Source: Thamnidium elegans (lineage: Eukaryota; Mucoromycota; Mucoromycetes; Mucorales; Mucoraceae). Taken from it: a DNA stretch of 64,000 nt. Below are positions 1 to 10,757 of the stretch, piece after piece. How positions within the stretch are numbered: position 1 is the first letter of the stretch; every line of letters starts with the position of its first letter. The DNA is taken from positions 1 through 64,000 of the forward strand of contig JAIXMG010000034.1 of assembly GCA_025201345.1 (NCBI GenBank). Direction: 5' to 3'. Made by a program: the position numbers and the translations under genes. The notes under the pieces are model-generated. The model had not been told where the DNA came from. It worked only from the letters and a program-made list of their open reading frames with translations, and searched no databases.

Positions 1-1451
1 AGAAATTGTTGTTTAATATTGTCATCAATTTCTCCCATTTGAATTTTTTCTTTTTGATCAACCGTTAGAATAGATCTTGAAGTTTCGCTTATATTTGAAT
101 CTTCAATTTTTGGTGGATCTATGTCGATTAGCGTTAGATCATATCCGTTAGCTTCCACATCATCGTCAGAACGTTGATAAGTTTCTATTTCAGGTTCAGG
201 GACGATAGTGAAAAGATCACCTTTAAAATTTCTTTCTACCATGCTAAACGATACTTTCTTGTTTGAGCTTTCAGCATCGTCGTTGAAATAAGCTTCGTCG
301 TCATCACTGGTTGAACTTTGTTCACTAATAGTATCATCATCTGTATATTCCTCAGTTGAATCAGTTTCAAAGTCGTCATGAGTATCATCTTCATCCTCTA
401 CAATAGTTTTTATTTGAGGTTCCATAACTTTTGTAGGTATTTTTGTTACAGCTTGAATAATAGGTCCTTTAGTTGTTTTAAAGAAATTAATGGGTATCTC
501 TGCCATTCTTCCTTTATATGTAACCGATAATAGTTTCTGTTTATAATCGACTACAGCCTTTGCACGGTTTAACCAGTTGTTTCCAATGATTAAAGGAGTT
601 GGTGTAGCAGGTAGAACTTCAATACTTCCAGGTATAGTAATAACACCTCCGGCTTTGATGGGTACATCGTAGATCAATCCAAGTCCACGTTGTTTGGTAC
701 TATTTCCTAGGGTAAATATACTTTGGCTAGGTGAATCGATTTGTAATCCAAGTTTTTCTACTAATTCTCGAGACATACAAGTCTTTGCAGCACCACCATC
801 AATTAGAGTTTTGATTTTAAATCCATTGATGACGAAATCAGTGTAAATAGCAGTAGTGTCTTCATCGTCATCTTCTACAAACGATAAATCTTGGATAGTA
901 GCTGTAGTTGATGAGGATCCAGGCGCAACTATTGATACTTTAGGTTGTCTTGGTGTTTTTAAAGCATTGACAAATTGACGTTTCACAATAGGTGAGATCT
1001 TGAGTAATTCACCAACTGGAATATTAGAATTTTGATCAAATACAGTAGAAACAATATCAAAATTTAATTTAGGAATTACTCTTTTCCTTCTTGGTTTAGC
1101 AGGTTTTATAATAGGTTGATTAGGAGATATAATTGTAGGGTTATCCATAGTCATATCCATATCGGCAATAGTTGAATCATAAGTAGGCAAAGGAGTTTCG
1201 CGTTCTTTCCCTTTTCGAGTAGGTGCAGGTTTTGAGGAGCTTGGACGAGCATAAGGTTTAGAAGTTTGTACCACAGGTGGATGTATAGCACGAACCGAAG
1301 CATAAAGATCTTGGTCATCTTCTTCGTTTTCATCAGTAAGCATTGTTGTAAGATGTGTCGAGGAAGAGTTCTCAAGGGGAATGGATTTTTTATTGTTGTT
1401 AGGGGCGTTCGACTGACCATTCGTAAGAGCAGCCGACCCGATTAGTTTTTT
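1..1451 (-). CDS. Gyp1 protease / start of Pol, reached by -1 frameshift (partial)
   Basis: I translated the minus strand from the slippery site at 1451 down to base 1 in the -1 frame relative to Gag and found no stop codon. The frame contains a retropepsin-like active site, LIDGGAAKTC, around 786-815 (usual consensus D-S/T-G-A; here the second residue is G) and the second flap-side motif LIIGNNWL around 566-589. Between and after these are Asp/Glu-rich linkers (about 200-420). It should be the aspartic protease that matures the polyprotein, followed off-window by RT-RNase H-integrase. There is no ATG close to the junction, so expression as a Gag-Pol fusion by frameshifting is the natural reading. 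The DGGA variant may be functional or may weaken the enzyme. Confidence 0.82.
1403..1451 (-). promoter_or_regulatory. Gyp1 programmed -1 frameshift site (slippery heptamer plus hairpin)
   Basis: On the minus strand the Gag frame ends TCA AAA AAC TAA. The heptamer A-AAA-AAC (1451-1445) is in the correct X-XXY-YYZ phase and lies directly before the stop (1444-1442). Eight bases downstream TCGGCTG (1436-1430) can pair with CAGTCGA (1415-1409), 7 bp including one G-U, with a 14-nt loop; GGG (1439-1437) could extend the stem with CCC (1405-1403) across a small bulge. The -1 frame is open for the rest of the window. Confidence 0.85.
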
Positions 1452-2623
1452 GACTGGTTGGTGTTGTCAGAGTTGGTGTTTGTATTTTCATTCCTCTGAT
1501 TGTTGCCATTGTCGTAATTGTTGTTATTATTTCTTTGGTTTTGATTACCATTGTTGTAGTTACGAGAATCACCTCCACGAGAATAATCATTTCTTCTTTC
1601 AGAATAATGGTCGTTGTTATACCGACGATTATTATAATTATTTCCTCTTTGATAATTATTATTATTAATATTGGTACCATTTTGTTTTTTGAATTCTTCT
1701 TGCATAACTTGTCTAATCATTTCTTTGATATCTAAATTCTCAGTCTGATGATTCGTGTTTTGAGAAGTTCCAGTCACTGTATTCTGACTTTCCATATGAT
1801 GAAGATCTAACGTTTGCAATGTAGCAATTACTTGCTTCAAAGCATTACGGTCACTTCCCAATTTGGATAAAGCAGTATTCAGTTGGCTAGAGACATCCAT
1901 AACAGAAAAATCAGTTCCTGAAGGTAGTTTACCAAAAGATAGAATAGGTTTAGCGGAAGTTTCAGCAACAAATGAATTATCAATGTCACGGGGCGAAAAA
2001 GGACTATTCTTCATAGAAATTGAGCGAGGTTTCTCAGCATTCCACCAGCCTTCAGCCTTAGTTAAATAATCATTAAAGGATACAGCAGAGTTCAAGATAC
2101 AAAATTTGCGGATTTCAGGTAAAAGTCCAACTTGGAATCGAATCTTGATTTGTTGTTCTGCATCTTCCAGTTCAGCTAATTCAGCAGCTTCTTGCAAGCG
2201 ACCCAGAAAAGTTTTTGGATGTTCTTCTTTTCCTTGAGCAAGCATGTTAAATCCAATAGTATAACGAGTAATAAGTTCAGTAGTAATATATTCCGCTTTG
2301 AGTAATTCAATAGCTTCTTGATAAGTAAGACCTTGTTCTAAAGTAGGTTCACGAGAGAGTCTTCTTTCGAAAAAGTTCTTAGCAGTTCTTCTAAGTTGAG
2401 CACGCAAAATAAGCAGTTTACGAGCATCGGCAGTAATATTTTGCATAGCAAAGTAAGATTCCAGAGTTTCTTCAAAATTTCTAAAGTCTTCACCTTCAGC
2501 ACCAGCGAATTCAATAATAGCCATCTTTCTTGAAGGGAAGAGATAACCAGAGTTAGTTTCAGCATACGCATTAGTTGAGTGGTTGAATGAATTGATGTTT
2601 GCCAACACAGCTTGATCGTTCAT
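1442..2623 (-). CDS. Gyp1 Gag (capsid/nucleocapsid) polyprotein
   Basis: This is a 393-residue frame from the ATG at 2623 to TAA at 1444-1442. An in-frame ATG 29 codons further upstream exists, but the leader it adds is hydrophobic and lies next to the primer-binding site, so I prefer MNDQAVLANIN as the start. The central part has the helical retrotransposon Gag pattern (LESYFAMQN, the FFERRLSREPT and FLGRLQEAAELAE stretches). The C-terminal 100 residues are Asn/Arg-rich and low complexity, with no CCHC zinc knuckle, so RNA binding probably depends on the basic tail. Gag packages the element RNA in cytoplasmic particles. The stop codon directly follows the slippery heptamer used to enter the protease frame. 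Confidence 0.85.
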   Translation of the reverse strand: MNDQAVLANINSFNHSTNAYAETNSGYLFPSRKMAIIEFAGAEGEDFRNFEETLESYFAMQNITADARKLLILRAQLRRTAKNFFERRLSREPTLEQGLTYQEAIELLKAEYITTELITRYTIGFNMLAQGKEEHPKTFLGRLQEAAELAELEDAEQQIKIRFQVGLLPEIRKFCILNSAVSFNDYLTKAEGWWNAEKPRSISMKNSPFSPRDIDNSFVAETSAKPILSFGKLPSGTDFSVMDVSSQLNTALSKLGSDRNALKQVIATLQTLDLHHMESQNTVTGTSQNTNHQTENLDIKEMIRQVMQEEFKKQNGTNINNNNYQRGNNYNNRRYNNDHYSERRNDYSRGGDSRNYNNGNQNQRNNNNNYDNGNNQRNENTNTNSDNTNQSKN

Positions 2624-2770
2624 TTTTGAGTTTTTGTAGTAGTTATGTAAGTAGATTATTAAAAGTAAAAAGTGTTCAAAGGTAGTAATATTGAAAAATG
2701 TACGACCCAAACGTAAAGTAAAAGTTCTTGAGATAGATTTGAATCAGAAATAGTAAATGAAATACCCTGT

Positions 2771-2782
2771 TAGTGAGCACCA
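2771..2782 (-). other. Gyp1 primer-binding site
   Basis: TGGTGCTCACTA lies two bases inside the 5' LTR end, where the minus-strand primer tRNA should anneal. It begins TGG, as expected for pairing with a CCA end. The same 12-mer occurs at three other LTR ends in this window (28041-28052, 29141-29152, 57082-57093), but the primer differs from that of the Gyp2-Gyp6 group. Confidence 0.75.
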
Positions 2783-2784
2783 CG

Positions 2785-3220
2785 TGTTAATCAATCGATA
2801 GTGTGGTAAAGTGTAAAAAGAGTATAATAAGGTAATAGTAAGAAAAGTGAGCACCAGTTCCTGTTTTATAAGTAGAACGACTTAAATAATAAAGTAGAAT
2901 AAAAGATTTAGGTAAAAAGTACAATGGAAAGTAAGATCCAAGGGAATTCAAGTACAAAATAAAATAAAGTAATAAAGATAAAATAAAAGAGCTTGATTTT
3001 AAAGGTCTTTTATAAAATAAAGGAAGTATAAGATTAAATTGTTTACAAAAAGTGAATTATATTTTATTAAATAAAAGTTGAAGGTATTTATATCATTTTT
3101 AGTTTTCTTAATTAGGTTTTTAAATTTATAACAACCATGGAGGTTTGATTTCTTGTGTTAGGACAACAAGGACGATCCTTGTTAACATTATTTTATCAGA
3201 AAGAGGTAGTTTGTGTAACA
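2785..3220 (-). repeat. Gyp1 5' LTR (436 bp)
   Basis: On the minus strand the LTR starts TGTTACAC at 3220 and ends TTAACA at 2785, giving the terminal inverted repeat TGTTA/TAACA. The inner border is set by the primer-binding site two bases away and the outer border by the jump into Mer-A sequence. The second LTR is outside the window, so the length is inferred from one copy. Confidence 0.75.
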
Positions 3221-4144
3221 CCCTCATATCTTGCTTGAAAAGAATTCAAATTTAAATCCGATTTTATTTTTGAATATTTATTATATCATAGTATAAACAT
3301 ACCAAATCTTAGAAGGTTTAACTTAGTAGGAAAAAAAGGTATAATATGTACTTAGCAAAATATGCATTAGAGGATATATATAAATAATACTTCAATTTTT
3401 TAAAATATTGACAGGTTTTAAAAAAATTACCTGAAAAGGAGTATAAATTTACTAGATTTTGACGCGTTTTTAGACAAGCTTAATGATATAATTATGGTGG
3501 AAATTGATCAATTATTCATGTAGCAATTAATGAAAATGTGAGATTTTGCATGAATTTTTTTCCTGATTTGGAAGCGAAATAATTTTGAGATCACTTTTAT
3601 ATTTTGTGAGCCGGTGCAAAAGTAAAATTTCGTTTTAATATAAAAATTTAAAAGCGTTTAACATAGTAGAACAAAATTACATTTGGCTTTTAAAATGTAC
3701 GCTTATCTTTTGTATAAATATTACAAATGACATGTTTCGACAAAAATTTACGCCGGTCTGGTAAAAATTGTATTTTATGAAAAGTTATCTACTGGAATTA
3801 ATGATTATGTTTTACTGACTGTGGAATTATACCGTTGGAACAAGTTTTAAAATTTTTTAAAACATCTTTTTTTTGGCTAGAAATTGCGCTAAAAAGAGAC
3901 ATTTTACATTTCAGTCGTGTAAATAAAAAAGTTTTATTTACAAGAGCATTAAATTCAGTTGCAAAATTATTTTTTCTATTGGATTCACACTTAAAGTTTG
4001 TCTCTATCTTGTAAAATGGGAGATATATAACTGATTTTGTACTGAAGTTCAAATTTTGATGACATCATTTAAATTGAAGGGGAGGCCTGGGCAAAATAAA
4101 AAGCTTTTTTTTTAAAAAAAAAGAAATCCCCCCTTTTTACTCAT

Positions 4145-4305
4145 GTAAGTAATTATTATGTATACTTTATTATATCTTTAAAACTAACGACCGAACCATT
4201 TTATTACCTTTTTTTTTATATTTATTATTATTTTCATCAACATTCAACACTTTTATTACATTGCTTCCTTTTTTTTCGCAACATTCCTTACATTAACTCA
4301 ATTAG
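4145..4305 (+). other. Putative leader (5' UTR) intron of the Mer-A transposase gene
   Basis: A GTAAGT donor at 4145 and an AATTAG acceptor ending at 4305 bracket 161 nt just upstream of the start codon. Equivalent donor/acceptor pairs occur at 41772-41856 in Mer-C and 46370-46457 in Mer-D, and a GTAAGT donor lies at the same place in Mer-F. Conservation across diverged families supports a real leader intron; there is no transcript evidence. Confidence 0.5.
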
Positions 4306-4334
4306 TATACGACATTTACGAAATCTACTTAACA

Positions 4335-5921
4335 ATGCCACCTCTCAATGTCAACACTGGTCGTAATCGTCGTGGTCGTCCTAGAAATATTTTACCAAAT
4401 AACGTTACCACTGAAACTCGTCGTCCTGGTCGTGCCTCTGGTCAAGTAGTTAGTGCTTGGGGCACACGTGTACCTACCGCTGGTGATCGTATTGAAGATG
4501 CCAGAATTATTGGGTCTCCTGAGACAACTTGGACGTAAGTTAGACTTCAATTATTACTTTAACCTGGTTCTGACAAATTATACATATATATTTATAGCCA
4601 TTTAAGAGAAAATATCGGCGCTTTTTACCGAGAAAGCGATGTCTGTGGCTTTAATGGATGTGCAAATGATATGACTTTAACATATAGAGTGCAGAAAAAA
4701 CAATTTTACTACCGATGTCGTTATCCAATCCCCCGTAATGCTCACAGCGATAGACAAGAATCAATTACTACAAATACTATATTTTACAATAGCAAGAAAT
4801 CAGTCAATGTCGTATATTGTATTTTATTGGAATACTTTCGTTCAGCTAAGGCCAATGATATCTATAGTACGATTAAAGTTCATGGTGTTACGATTTCCCA
4901 AATTTCAAAAGATTGTCAAGCAATGATGAATTCAGATTATATCCGGTATCATGGCACCTATCTTCTTGGTACAAATGAATTGTGTGATCACATCCAAATC
5001 GATGAGTCCAAATTTGGTAAGCGCAAGCATAATCGTGGTTCTCATATTGAAGGTGTATGGGTCTTCGGTATGGTCGAGGCTATAAAAACAGATGAGACTT
5101 ATTTGGCATATATCTCAGATGGCCAATATGAAATTAGACCCAAGTACAAGGCAGGTAAAGCATTTGTATGCACTGTACCTAATCGTTCTGCTGCTACTTT
5201 ACTTCCAATTATTCAAGCATATTGTGCGAGAGGTTCTGTAATTCGATCTGATGGTTGGTCTGCCTACTCTCGTCTTCATCCAAGTGACTTGATAAGAGAA
5301 GATGGTACTGTCGTTCCGGCTGATTATTCTGGGTTCTACTTCAGTAGACATCAAGTAGTTAATCATTCAATCAATTTTGCTACAGAAGATCAGGTTCGAG
5401 GTAACCAAACGGATGGGTTAATCCATACAAATGTGATTGAAGGTTTGTGGACACCCATGAAACGGTTTATTCATCCTCGTAACCGTACTATTAAGGATTG
5501 TCCTGGAAAACTTTTGGAAATTTTGTGGAGAAGAGAGAATCAAGGCCTTGGTCTTATTACAGGAATGGAAAGGTGTATCCGCGAGGTCCAATTGGAAAGT
5601 TTATCTAGCACTTTAGGTAGTTTTGATAGTTTTATTACGCGAGCTGAAGCATGGGATGAGGAGCAAGAAGTAGAGGTGGAAGCTCAACCATATGAATTTG
5701 AGGATAATTATAATTCTGAAGAAGAAAGTGACTATGATACCGACGATGAAGATTGGGTTCCCGAAGAAGGTAGCTCAAATCCAAATGAGGGACTCACTCT
5801 TTCACCTTCATTTCAGCCTTCCGTAGTTAGAGAAAATGTTACTAATACTAGTACCAGTAGTACTACTACCACTCCTACTCAGATTCGTTATAATAGTAGA
5901 CCTAGTAGAAACAATCGCTAA
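4335..5921 (+). CDS. Mer-A transposase (ISXO2-like / DDE_Tnp_IS1595 family)
   Basis: Exon 1 is 4335-4534 and exon 2 is 4598-5921, joined across a 63-nt intron (GTAAGT...TATAG); the spliced frame is 507 codons. The N terminus holds an AT-hook-like GRNRRGRPRN, then a Cys pattern C83-x4-C88...C107 where relatives carry a zinc ribbon. The catalytic core shows IQIDESKFGKRK (Asp202), IRSDGWSAY (Asp285) and HTNVIEGLW (Glu348), the DDE triad of the IS1595/Merlin superfamily. The C-terminal 90 residues are acidic, then Ser/Thr-rich. The enzyme should cut the element ends and insert it with 8-9 bp target duplications. The open spliced frame and the identical copy in Mer-B suggest recent activity. Confidence 0.88.
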
Positions 5922-6459
5922 TATAAACTACTTTAATATTGGTTTCACTTTTTTTCTTACATTAATAAACTTTTTTATAAAACCCACACTTTTATACTTG
6001 TAATAAATAATGACTCTTGTTATTATTGGCACATTTGAGCTTTTTAGATTAGATAATATCAGATAGATAGAAGTTAGAAACATTTTTTAGATCGATATAT
6101 GTACGGCACATCTATACTATATACGTAGTAGACTATACTGTGCAGTATATGAGATATCACAAGCTCAATTCTTGCTTAAACCACTTTAAATTGTGAAAAC
6201 ATGTAGAGTAAATTGTTATGAAAACGTTACCAAGCTTTCACGTTCTAATATTTACCTTTGTGAAAGTTATTAACCGAAAAGTGCCATATTGTAGGCTATA
6301 TCTAGTTTTTGTGACTGTTCTCCATCAAAAATTTACATCGGGCTTCCAAACCAATCTAGGTGGTTGCGTAGAATTTTTACGCATCTCTCTGCAAAATTTC
6401 AGACTCCTACTATCATTACTCCAATAGTTATTAGCTGGGACCTATCTTAAATATTAGCC

Positions 6460-6664
6460 TATATCTTTCAACAGAACGTATCCATCCATCAATTAAAAGA
6501 GCATCACGGGTACCATCATAAGTAGAGGGTTCTTTAACCCTGCTTGTATTTCTGTTTTCGGCCAATAAAGTAGAAAAATGCTTGATCAAATCAGTATAGT
6601 CATTGGTGTTGTTTCGTGCACCTGTGTCCATATTCACAGGCCCAGTCTTGTTAGTACCAGACAT
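6460..6664 (-). pseudogene. Gyp6 Gag, N-terminal fragment cut by a Merlin insertion
   Basis: The minus-strand frame starts at 6664 and encodes the start of a Gag closely related to that of Gyp2 (shared motifs KEPSTYDGTRD and DGWIRSVERY). At 6460-6468 the minus strand reads AAAGATATA and then passes into the Merlin terminus GGCTAATATTTAAG. The rest of the same Gag resumes at 22692 on the plus strand with another AAAGATATA. The frame carries about 11 further residues read from Merlin sequence before a stop. It is half of a gene split by a transposon and then carried away by an inversion. Confidence 0.85.
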
Positions 6665-6729
6665 AGCAATCGTGTGGTATTATATAAGTAAAAATAAAAA
6701 TAGTATAAAATAGGTAGTTCTTGAGTGTA

Positions 6730-6741
6730 CTGGTGCTACCA
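6730..6741 (-). other. Gyp6 primer-binding site
   Basis: TGGTAGCACCAG on the minus strand lies two bases inside the LTR end. The same 12-mer is used by Gyp2, Gyp3, Gyp4 and Gyp5. It resembles initiator-tRNA-Met primer sites of other Ty3/gypsy elements, although the host initiator tRNA is not in this window. Confidence 0.75.
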
Positions 6742-6743
6742 AA

Positions 6744-7222
6744 TGTAAGTTTCAAAAAGGTTCTAAATCAACTCTCAGTGGTTATTTAGATATTCAAGTT
6801 ATAAGGGAAATAAAAGATATCGATTTATTAATTATTGAAGAGGGGTATTTATAGTTGTATGAGATAATAGCATTAGTAATGAGGAATAAATATATATAGT
6901 ATGTAATATGATAATCATAAGTATTTGTAAGATATGTATCTGTTAAATATTCGGGAAAGAGGAAATAGGAACAATGTTGAATACTTAACGAGGTGACATT
7001 ATTTCGGGATCAATGTGTTACTGCTTAGCCTTTTTCCTTTTTGCATTATTTTTGATGGATGGCACAAACTTCCTTTTTTGGGTCTTGGTCTTCTTGAGCC
7101 TGAGTTCAATCTCTACAGGTATATCCATAAGGTCTTCAGTATGGGTCGGACCTACAGGACTGTTGCGGGCCGAACCTTCGATATCCGAGACATCCAAACC
7201 ATCAGTGTTTTTTGGAATGACA
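6744..7222 (-). repeat. Gyp6 5' LTR (479 bp)
   Basis: On the minus strand it runs from TGTCATTCC at 7222 to TTACA at 6744. It is clearly homologous to, but diverged from, the 510-bp Gyp2 LTR. The outer part (about 7018-7220) is open in the frame that encodes the integrase tail in Gyp2, and the protein is conserved (motifs DLMDIPVEIELRLKKTK and KRKKAKQ). Outside it lies the 4-bp GAAA flank and then the Gyp2 LTR. Confidence 0.8.
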
Positions 7223-7226
7223 GAAA

Positions 7227-7736
7227 TGTAAGTTTTGTAATAGTATTTATAGTAATTTAAGTGTAATTGATTCAACTCTCAGTGGTTAATCAATTAAGTA
7301 AGTAGTTATGTCAAATAGAAGATAATGTTTTATTAATCATTCAAGAGGGGTATTTATAGTTAAGTGGGATAATGGTATTAGTAATAAAGAATATATAAAT
7401 AGTAAAGTAATATGATAATCATAAGTAGCATGATTATCATAATGAGTATTTGTAATGTGTGCATCTGTTAAATATTCGGGAAAGAGGAATTAGGAATAAC
7501 ATTGAATACTTGAAGAGGTGACATTTATTCGTTACTGTTTAGCCTTTTTCCTTTTTAGATTATTCTTGATAGATGGTACAAACTTCCTTTTTTGGACCTT
7601 AGTCTTCTTAAGCCTAAGCTCGATTTCAACCGGGATATCCATGAGGTCTTCATCTTGATCCGGACAAACCGGACTGTTGCGGTCCGGACTATTAACTTCC
7701 GGGGCATCCAACCCATCTGCCTTTTTCAGATTGACA
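7227..7736 (-). repeat. Gyp2 3' LTR (510 bp), encodes the integrase tail
   Basis: The minus strand runs from TGTCAATC at 7736 to TTACA at 7227. The pol frame enters the LTR through the polypurine tract and ends at 7532, so about 67 codons of the polyprotein lie in U3. Confidence 0.88.
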
Positions 7737-10700
7737 TTACCCCCTTTCAAGCCTTGTGTTCGACCCTGAACACTCACAGTAGCGACGGGACTAGTTGGGC
7801 GGAAAAAAAAATCTTGATCACCGGGCGGGGACACGGAAGTAGACATTTCAACGTCCTCGGATAAGGATAACTCGGGAAGTAAAGGGGATACGATAATAGG
7901 GTTATTACTAATAGACTTATCAAGAGGTTCTTTAAATGGATGGTCTATTACTTGGTTATCATTAACGGTGTCAACAGGTTGCATAACAAGGTCTTCTTCA
8001 ATACTAGGATTATCATTTAGTGTGACATCAACAAGGTCAGAGTGCACAGTATCATCAATTTTTTCGGATAGTGAAGGTAGTACAGGATCGACATAATCAC
8101 CACATAAAGGAACAGGGACATTCTTCATAGCTTCATTATACTCTCGACGGGCCGCTGTAGGGTCATACCAGGGTTTAGAAGGGCGTTCACCATGAGCAGG
8201 ACGAAGTCTATCGACGTGAACAAGTGACTTCAAAGGTTCACCAGCTAAAGTTTGTAACTTGTAAGTACCATAATCAGGGAAAACTTCAACAACAATAAAA
8301 GGACCCTTAAACTGAGGTTCAAGACCATAACGACCTTCATGCGTTAGCATAACCATATCACCTAGTTCAAATGTAAGCTTCTTGATAGTTGCATCCCAAC
8401 GTATTTTATCTTTTTCGGCCATTGCCTTTAGCCTAAATTCGGCTGCCGCACGATGTTGACCTAACTTAGTTAATTCACGAGAAGTAATATCCGCAATAGT
8501 ACGAGGGTCTTCAAACGTAGCCGCATCAATATAAGGATGTAAAGTATCACCTGGTAATTTGGGTTCACGACCATAAGTAAGGTAAAACGGACTAAAACCT
8601 GTAGTAGAATGAATACGAACGCGACAAGCCCAAAGAGCAGCATGGACAAAATCGTCCCAACGATGAAGAGCACCATTTGTATACTTGCGAAGCATTTGTT
8701 TTATGACACCATTGAAGCGTTCTGCTTTTGAATTCGTTCTTGGATGGTACGCTGACGTAAGCTTAAATTTTGAACCAATACGTTTAACATATTCTTGAAC
8801 TAAAGCACTAGTGAAGTTGGCACCTCGATCAGTTTACAATTTCAGACATAACACCAAAATTCATAACGATTTCTTCATAAATAAAATCAGCAACTACTTC
8901 TTTTGAGGCGCTAGGAACCGCTCTGGCAACACACCAATTCGTAGCATAATCTACACCAATTAGTAACCAGCGATTACCTTTTAGGGTCATAGGTAAATCA
9001 AGGAAATCTAAATGCCATCTATCAAAGGCTGTAGGAACTTTTAAAGGGTGCATTTCATCTCTGTGAGCATTTCCGCGACGACTATTAATTTGACATTGAG
9101 GACAAGTGTTCAACCACTGTTGAATATCTAACCTAAGAGACGGCCACCAAAATCGAGAAAGTAATATATTTAACATTGTCTTGTAACCAGCATGACCAAA
9201 AGATTCATGATATTGACTAACAGTTTCAGCTCGTTTTGCAAAAGGTAAAAAAGGAACATTTTTTACACCAGAGTTAGCATCTATAGCAACCTTGCGATAA
9301 ACTTGATTAGCAGTAACATGAAAGTGTTTTTTCTTCTCTATTTAAAATCGATTTTATTTCAGCTGATTTTACCTTAATTCTATTTTCTGGAATTAATAAG
9401 AGAGGCCAATCGCTGCGTAATGTAGCAGGTAAGTGATTCCAAGTTGGCATACAGATATTCAGGCTCCATTGGTTTAACATCGGGATTTGGCTTAGCTGCA
9501 TTAAAGTCCATTCTTGATAAGATATCAGGTATTATGTTTTCTTTGCCAGGTTTATAACAAATATTTGGTGCATATAATTCTAATTCATTAATCCACCTTA
9601 TTAATCTACTTGGCGGGTTTTCTTTTGATCTAAAATACTCCAAAGGAAGGTGGTCAGAGAATACAGTATAACCTTTAGGACATCCATCAACATAACACCG
9701 CCAGGTACGTAGTGCATGTAGAATCCCAAGCAATTCTCTCTCTTGTGCAGGCAATTTAGTCTCTGAGTCAGCATATTTTTTTGATTCAAAGCAAAGTGGG
9801 TGCCATGGTAGTGTAGGGTCATCGTCAGGTTGTAGGAGGACCGCCCCGCAGCCTCGATCAGAAGCATCAACTTCAATTCTAAAAGGCTTATCCATACGAA
9901 CTACTTGAAGTACAGGACTTGATGATAACAATTTCTTTAATCTATCAAAACTATTTTGGCAGTCACTGGTCCAAACAATTGGTCTCGTTTTTATACCTGT
10001 CCCCCTTGTTAAATCTGTTAAAGGCGCAGCTATCGACGCAAAGTTTTTTATAAACCTTTTATAAAATTGAGCAAACCCAATAAATTGGCGAACTTCTTGT
10101 ACATTCCTCATTTGTGGCCAATGTTGAACAACTTTCACCTTTTCAGGACTTGGAGAGATACCATGAGCAGTTATTTTGAAACCCACAAAAGTTAATTCAC
10201 TCTTGCTAAATTCGCACTTCTTTAAGTTAGCAATCAGTTTTTCTTTTTTTAGTACATTCAGAATCTGTCGAACGTGGATCTTGTGTTCTTCAAGCGTTTT
10301 ACTAAAAATGAGAATATCGTCAAGGTATACAATAGTTGTTTTATCAATATATTCACCAAGAATCTTGTTCATTAACGATTGGAATACAGGTGGAGCATTG
10401 CAAAGTCCAAAAGGCAATACCAGCCATGAGTACTGACCGTACCGAGTGTTGAAAGCAGTTTTTGGAACATCATCAGGATGGATTCTGATTTGATGGTAAC
10501 CACTTCGTAAATCCAAACTTGTAAAATAACGTGCACCACTCATTTTGTCTAAGCATTCATCAATTCTAGGTATACTTGAACTATTTCGGATGGAAAGTTT
10601 ATTCAAAGATCGGTAATCAATACACATTCGAAGGCTTCCAGGTTTTGTTGATCCAGGATCAGGCTTCTTACGAACAAAAAGAACACCAGCACCCCACGGG

Positions 10701-10757
10701 GAAGAACTAGGTTTAATTAAGCCTAAACGAAGTAATTCAGTTAGTTGTTTTTTTTAG
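7532..10757 (-). pseudogene. Gyp2 RT-RNase H-integrase, broken by several frameshifts
   Basis: RT and RNase H occupy 9380-10627 (YLDDIL active-site box, [18 protein letters not shown]) and continue upstream to a T8/A8 run at 10748-10755 that breaks the frame from protease. Further breaks occur near 9457 and 9320 and at about 8834, where EIV-TDRGAN is interrupted by one extra base. Integrase follows as 8829-9176 (zinc-binding H/C part and WHLDFLDLP) and 7532-8695 (linker, GPF/Y-like FKGPFIVVEVFPDYG, then a long acidic region). The last 67 residues, Lys-rich and ending KRKKAKQ, are read from the LTR. No active enzyme is expected unless some breaks are sequencing errors in homopolymers. Confidence 0.85.
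7737..7747 (-). other. Gyp2 polypurine tract
   Basis: AAAGGGGGTAA on the minus strand directly abuts the start of the 3' LTR, the expected primer for plus-strand DNA synthesis. It lies inside the pol reading frame (codons for Lys-Gly-Gly-Asn). Confidence 0.75.

Larger units (their letters stand above)
1..3220 (-). mobile_element. Gyp1: Ty3/gypsy LTR retrotransposon, 5' part (3' part off the left edge)
   Basis: Read on the minus strand the order is 5' LTR (2785-3220), a two-base gap, a primer-binding site, Gag, and a -1 frame with retropepsin motifs that is still open at base 1. Reverse transcriptase, integrase and the 3' LTR must lie to the left of the window. The outer LTR end abuts Merlin sequence (Mer-A) at 3221, which in the inverted copy Mer-B continues without interruption, so Gyp1 inserted into Mer-A. 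The missing 5' end of Mer-A is therefore expected beyond the left LTR of Gyp1. Confidence 0.88.
3221..6459 (+). mobile_element. Mer-A: Merlin/IS1595-type DNA transposon, 5' end displaced by Gyp1
   Basis: The 3239 bases appear identical, in inverse orientation, to 18832-22070 of Mer-B. The right terminus reads ...GACCTATCTTAAATATTAGCC at 6459. The left terminus, with TIR and tRNA-like module, is missing because Gyp1 is inserted at 3220/3221. The 1.1 kb before the gene (3221-4334) contains a putative leader intron and no other feature I can name. After the gene, 5922-6459 holds the 3' UTR, a short palindrome (TATACTG-TG-CAGTATA near 6132-6147) and the terminal inverted repeat (about 6340-6459). 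Confidence 0.88.

Noticed and set aside
1450..1735. Short plus-strand frames opposite the Gyp1 Gag tail
   Set aside because: Low-complexity shadows of the Asn-rich Gag C terminus.
4335..5921. Bacterial insertion sequence or contamination, because the domain is ISXO2-like
   Set aside because: The gene has a spliceosomal intron, codon use like its neighbours and no bacterial ribosome-binding site; the superfamily has eukaryotic members (Merlin).
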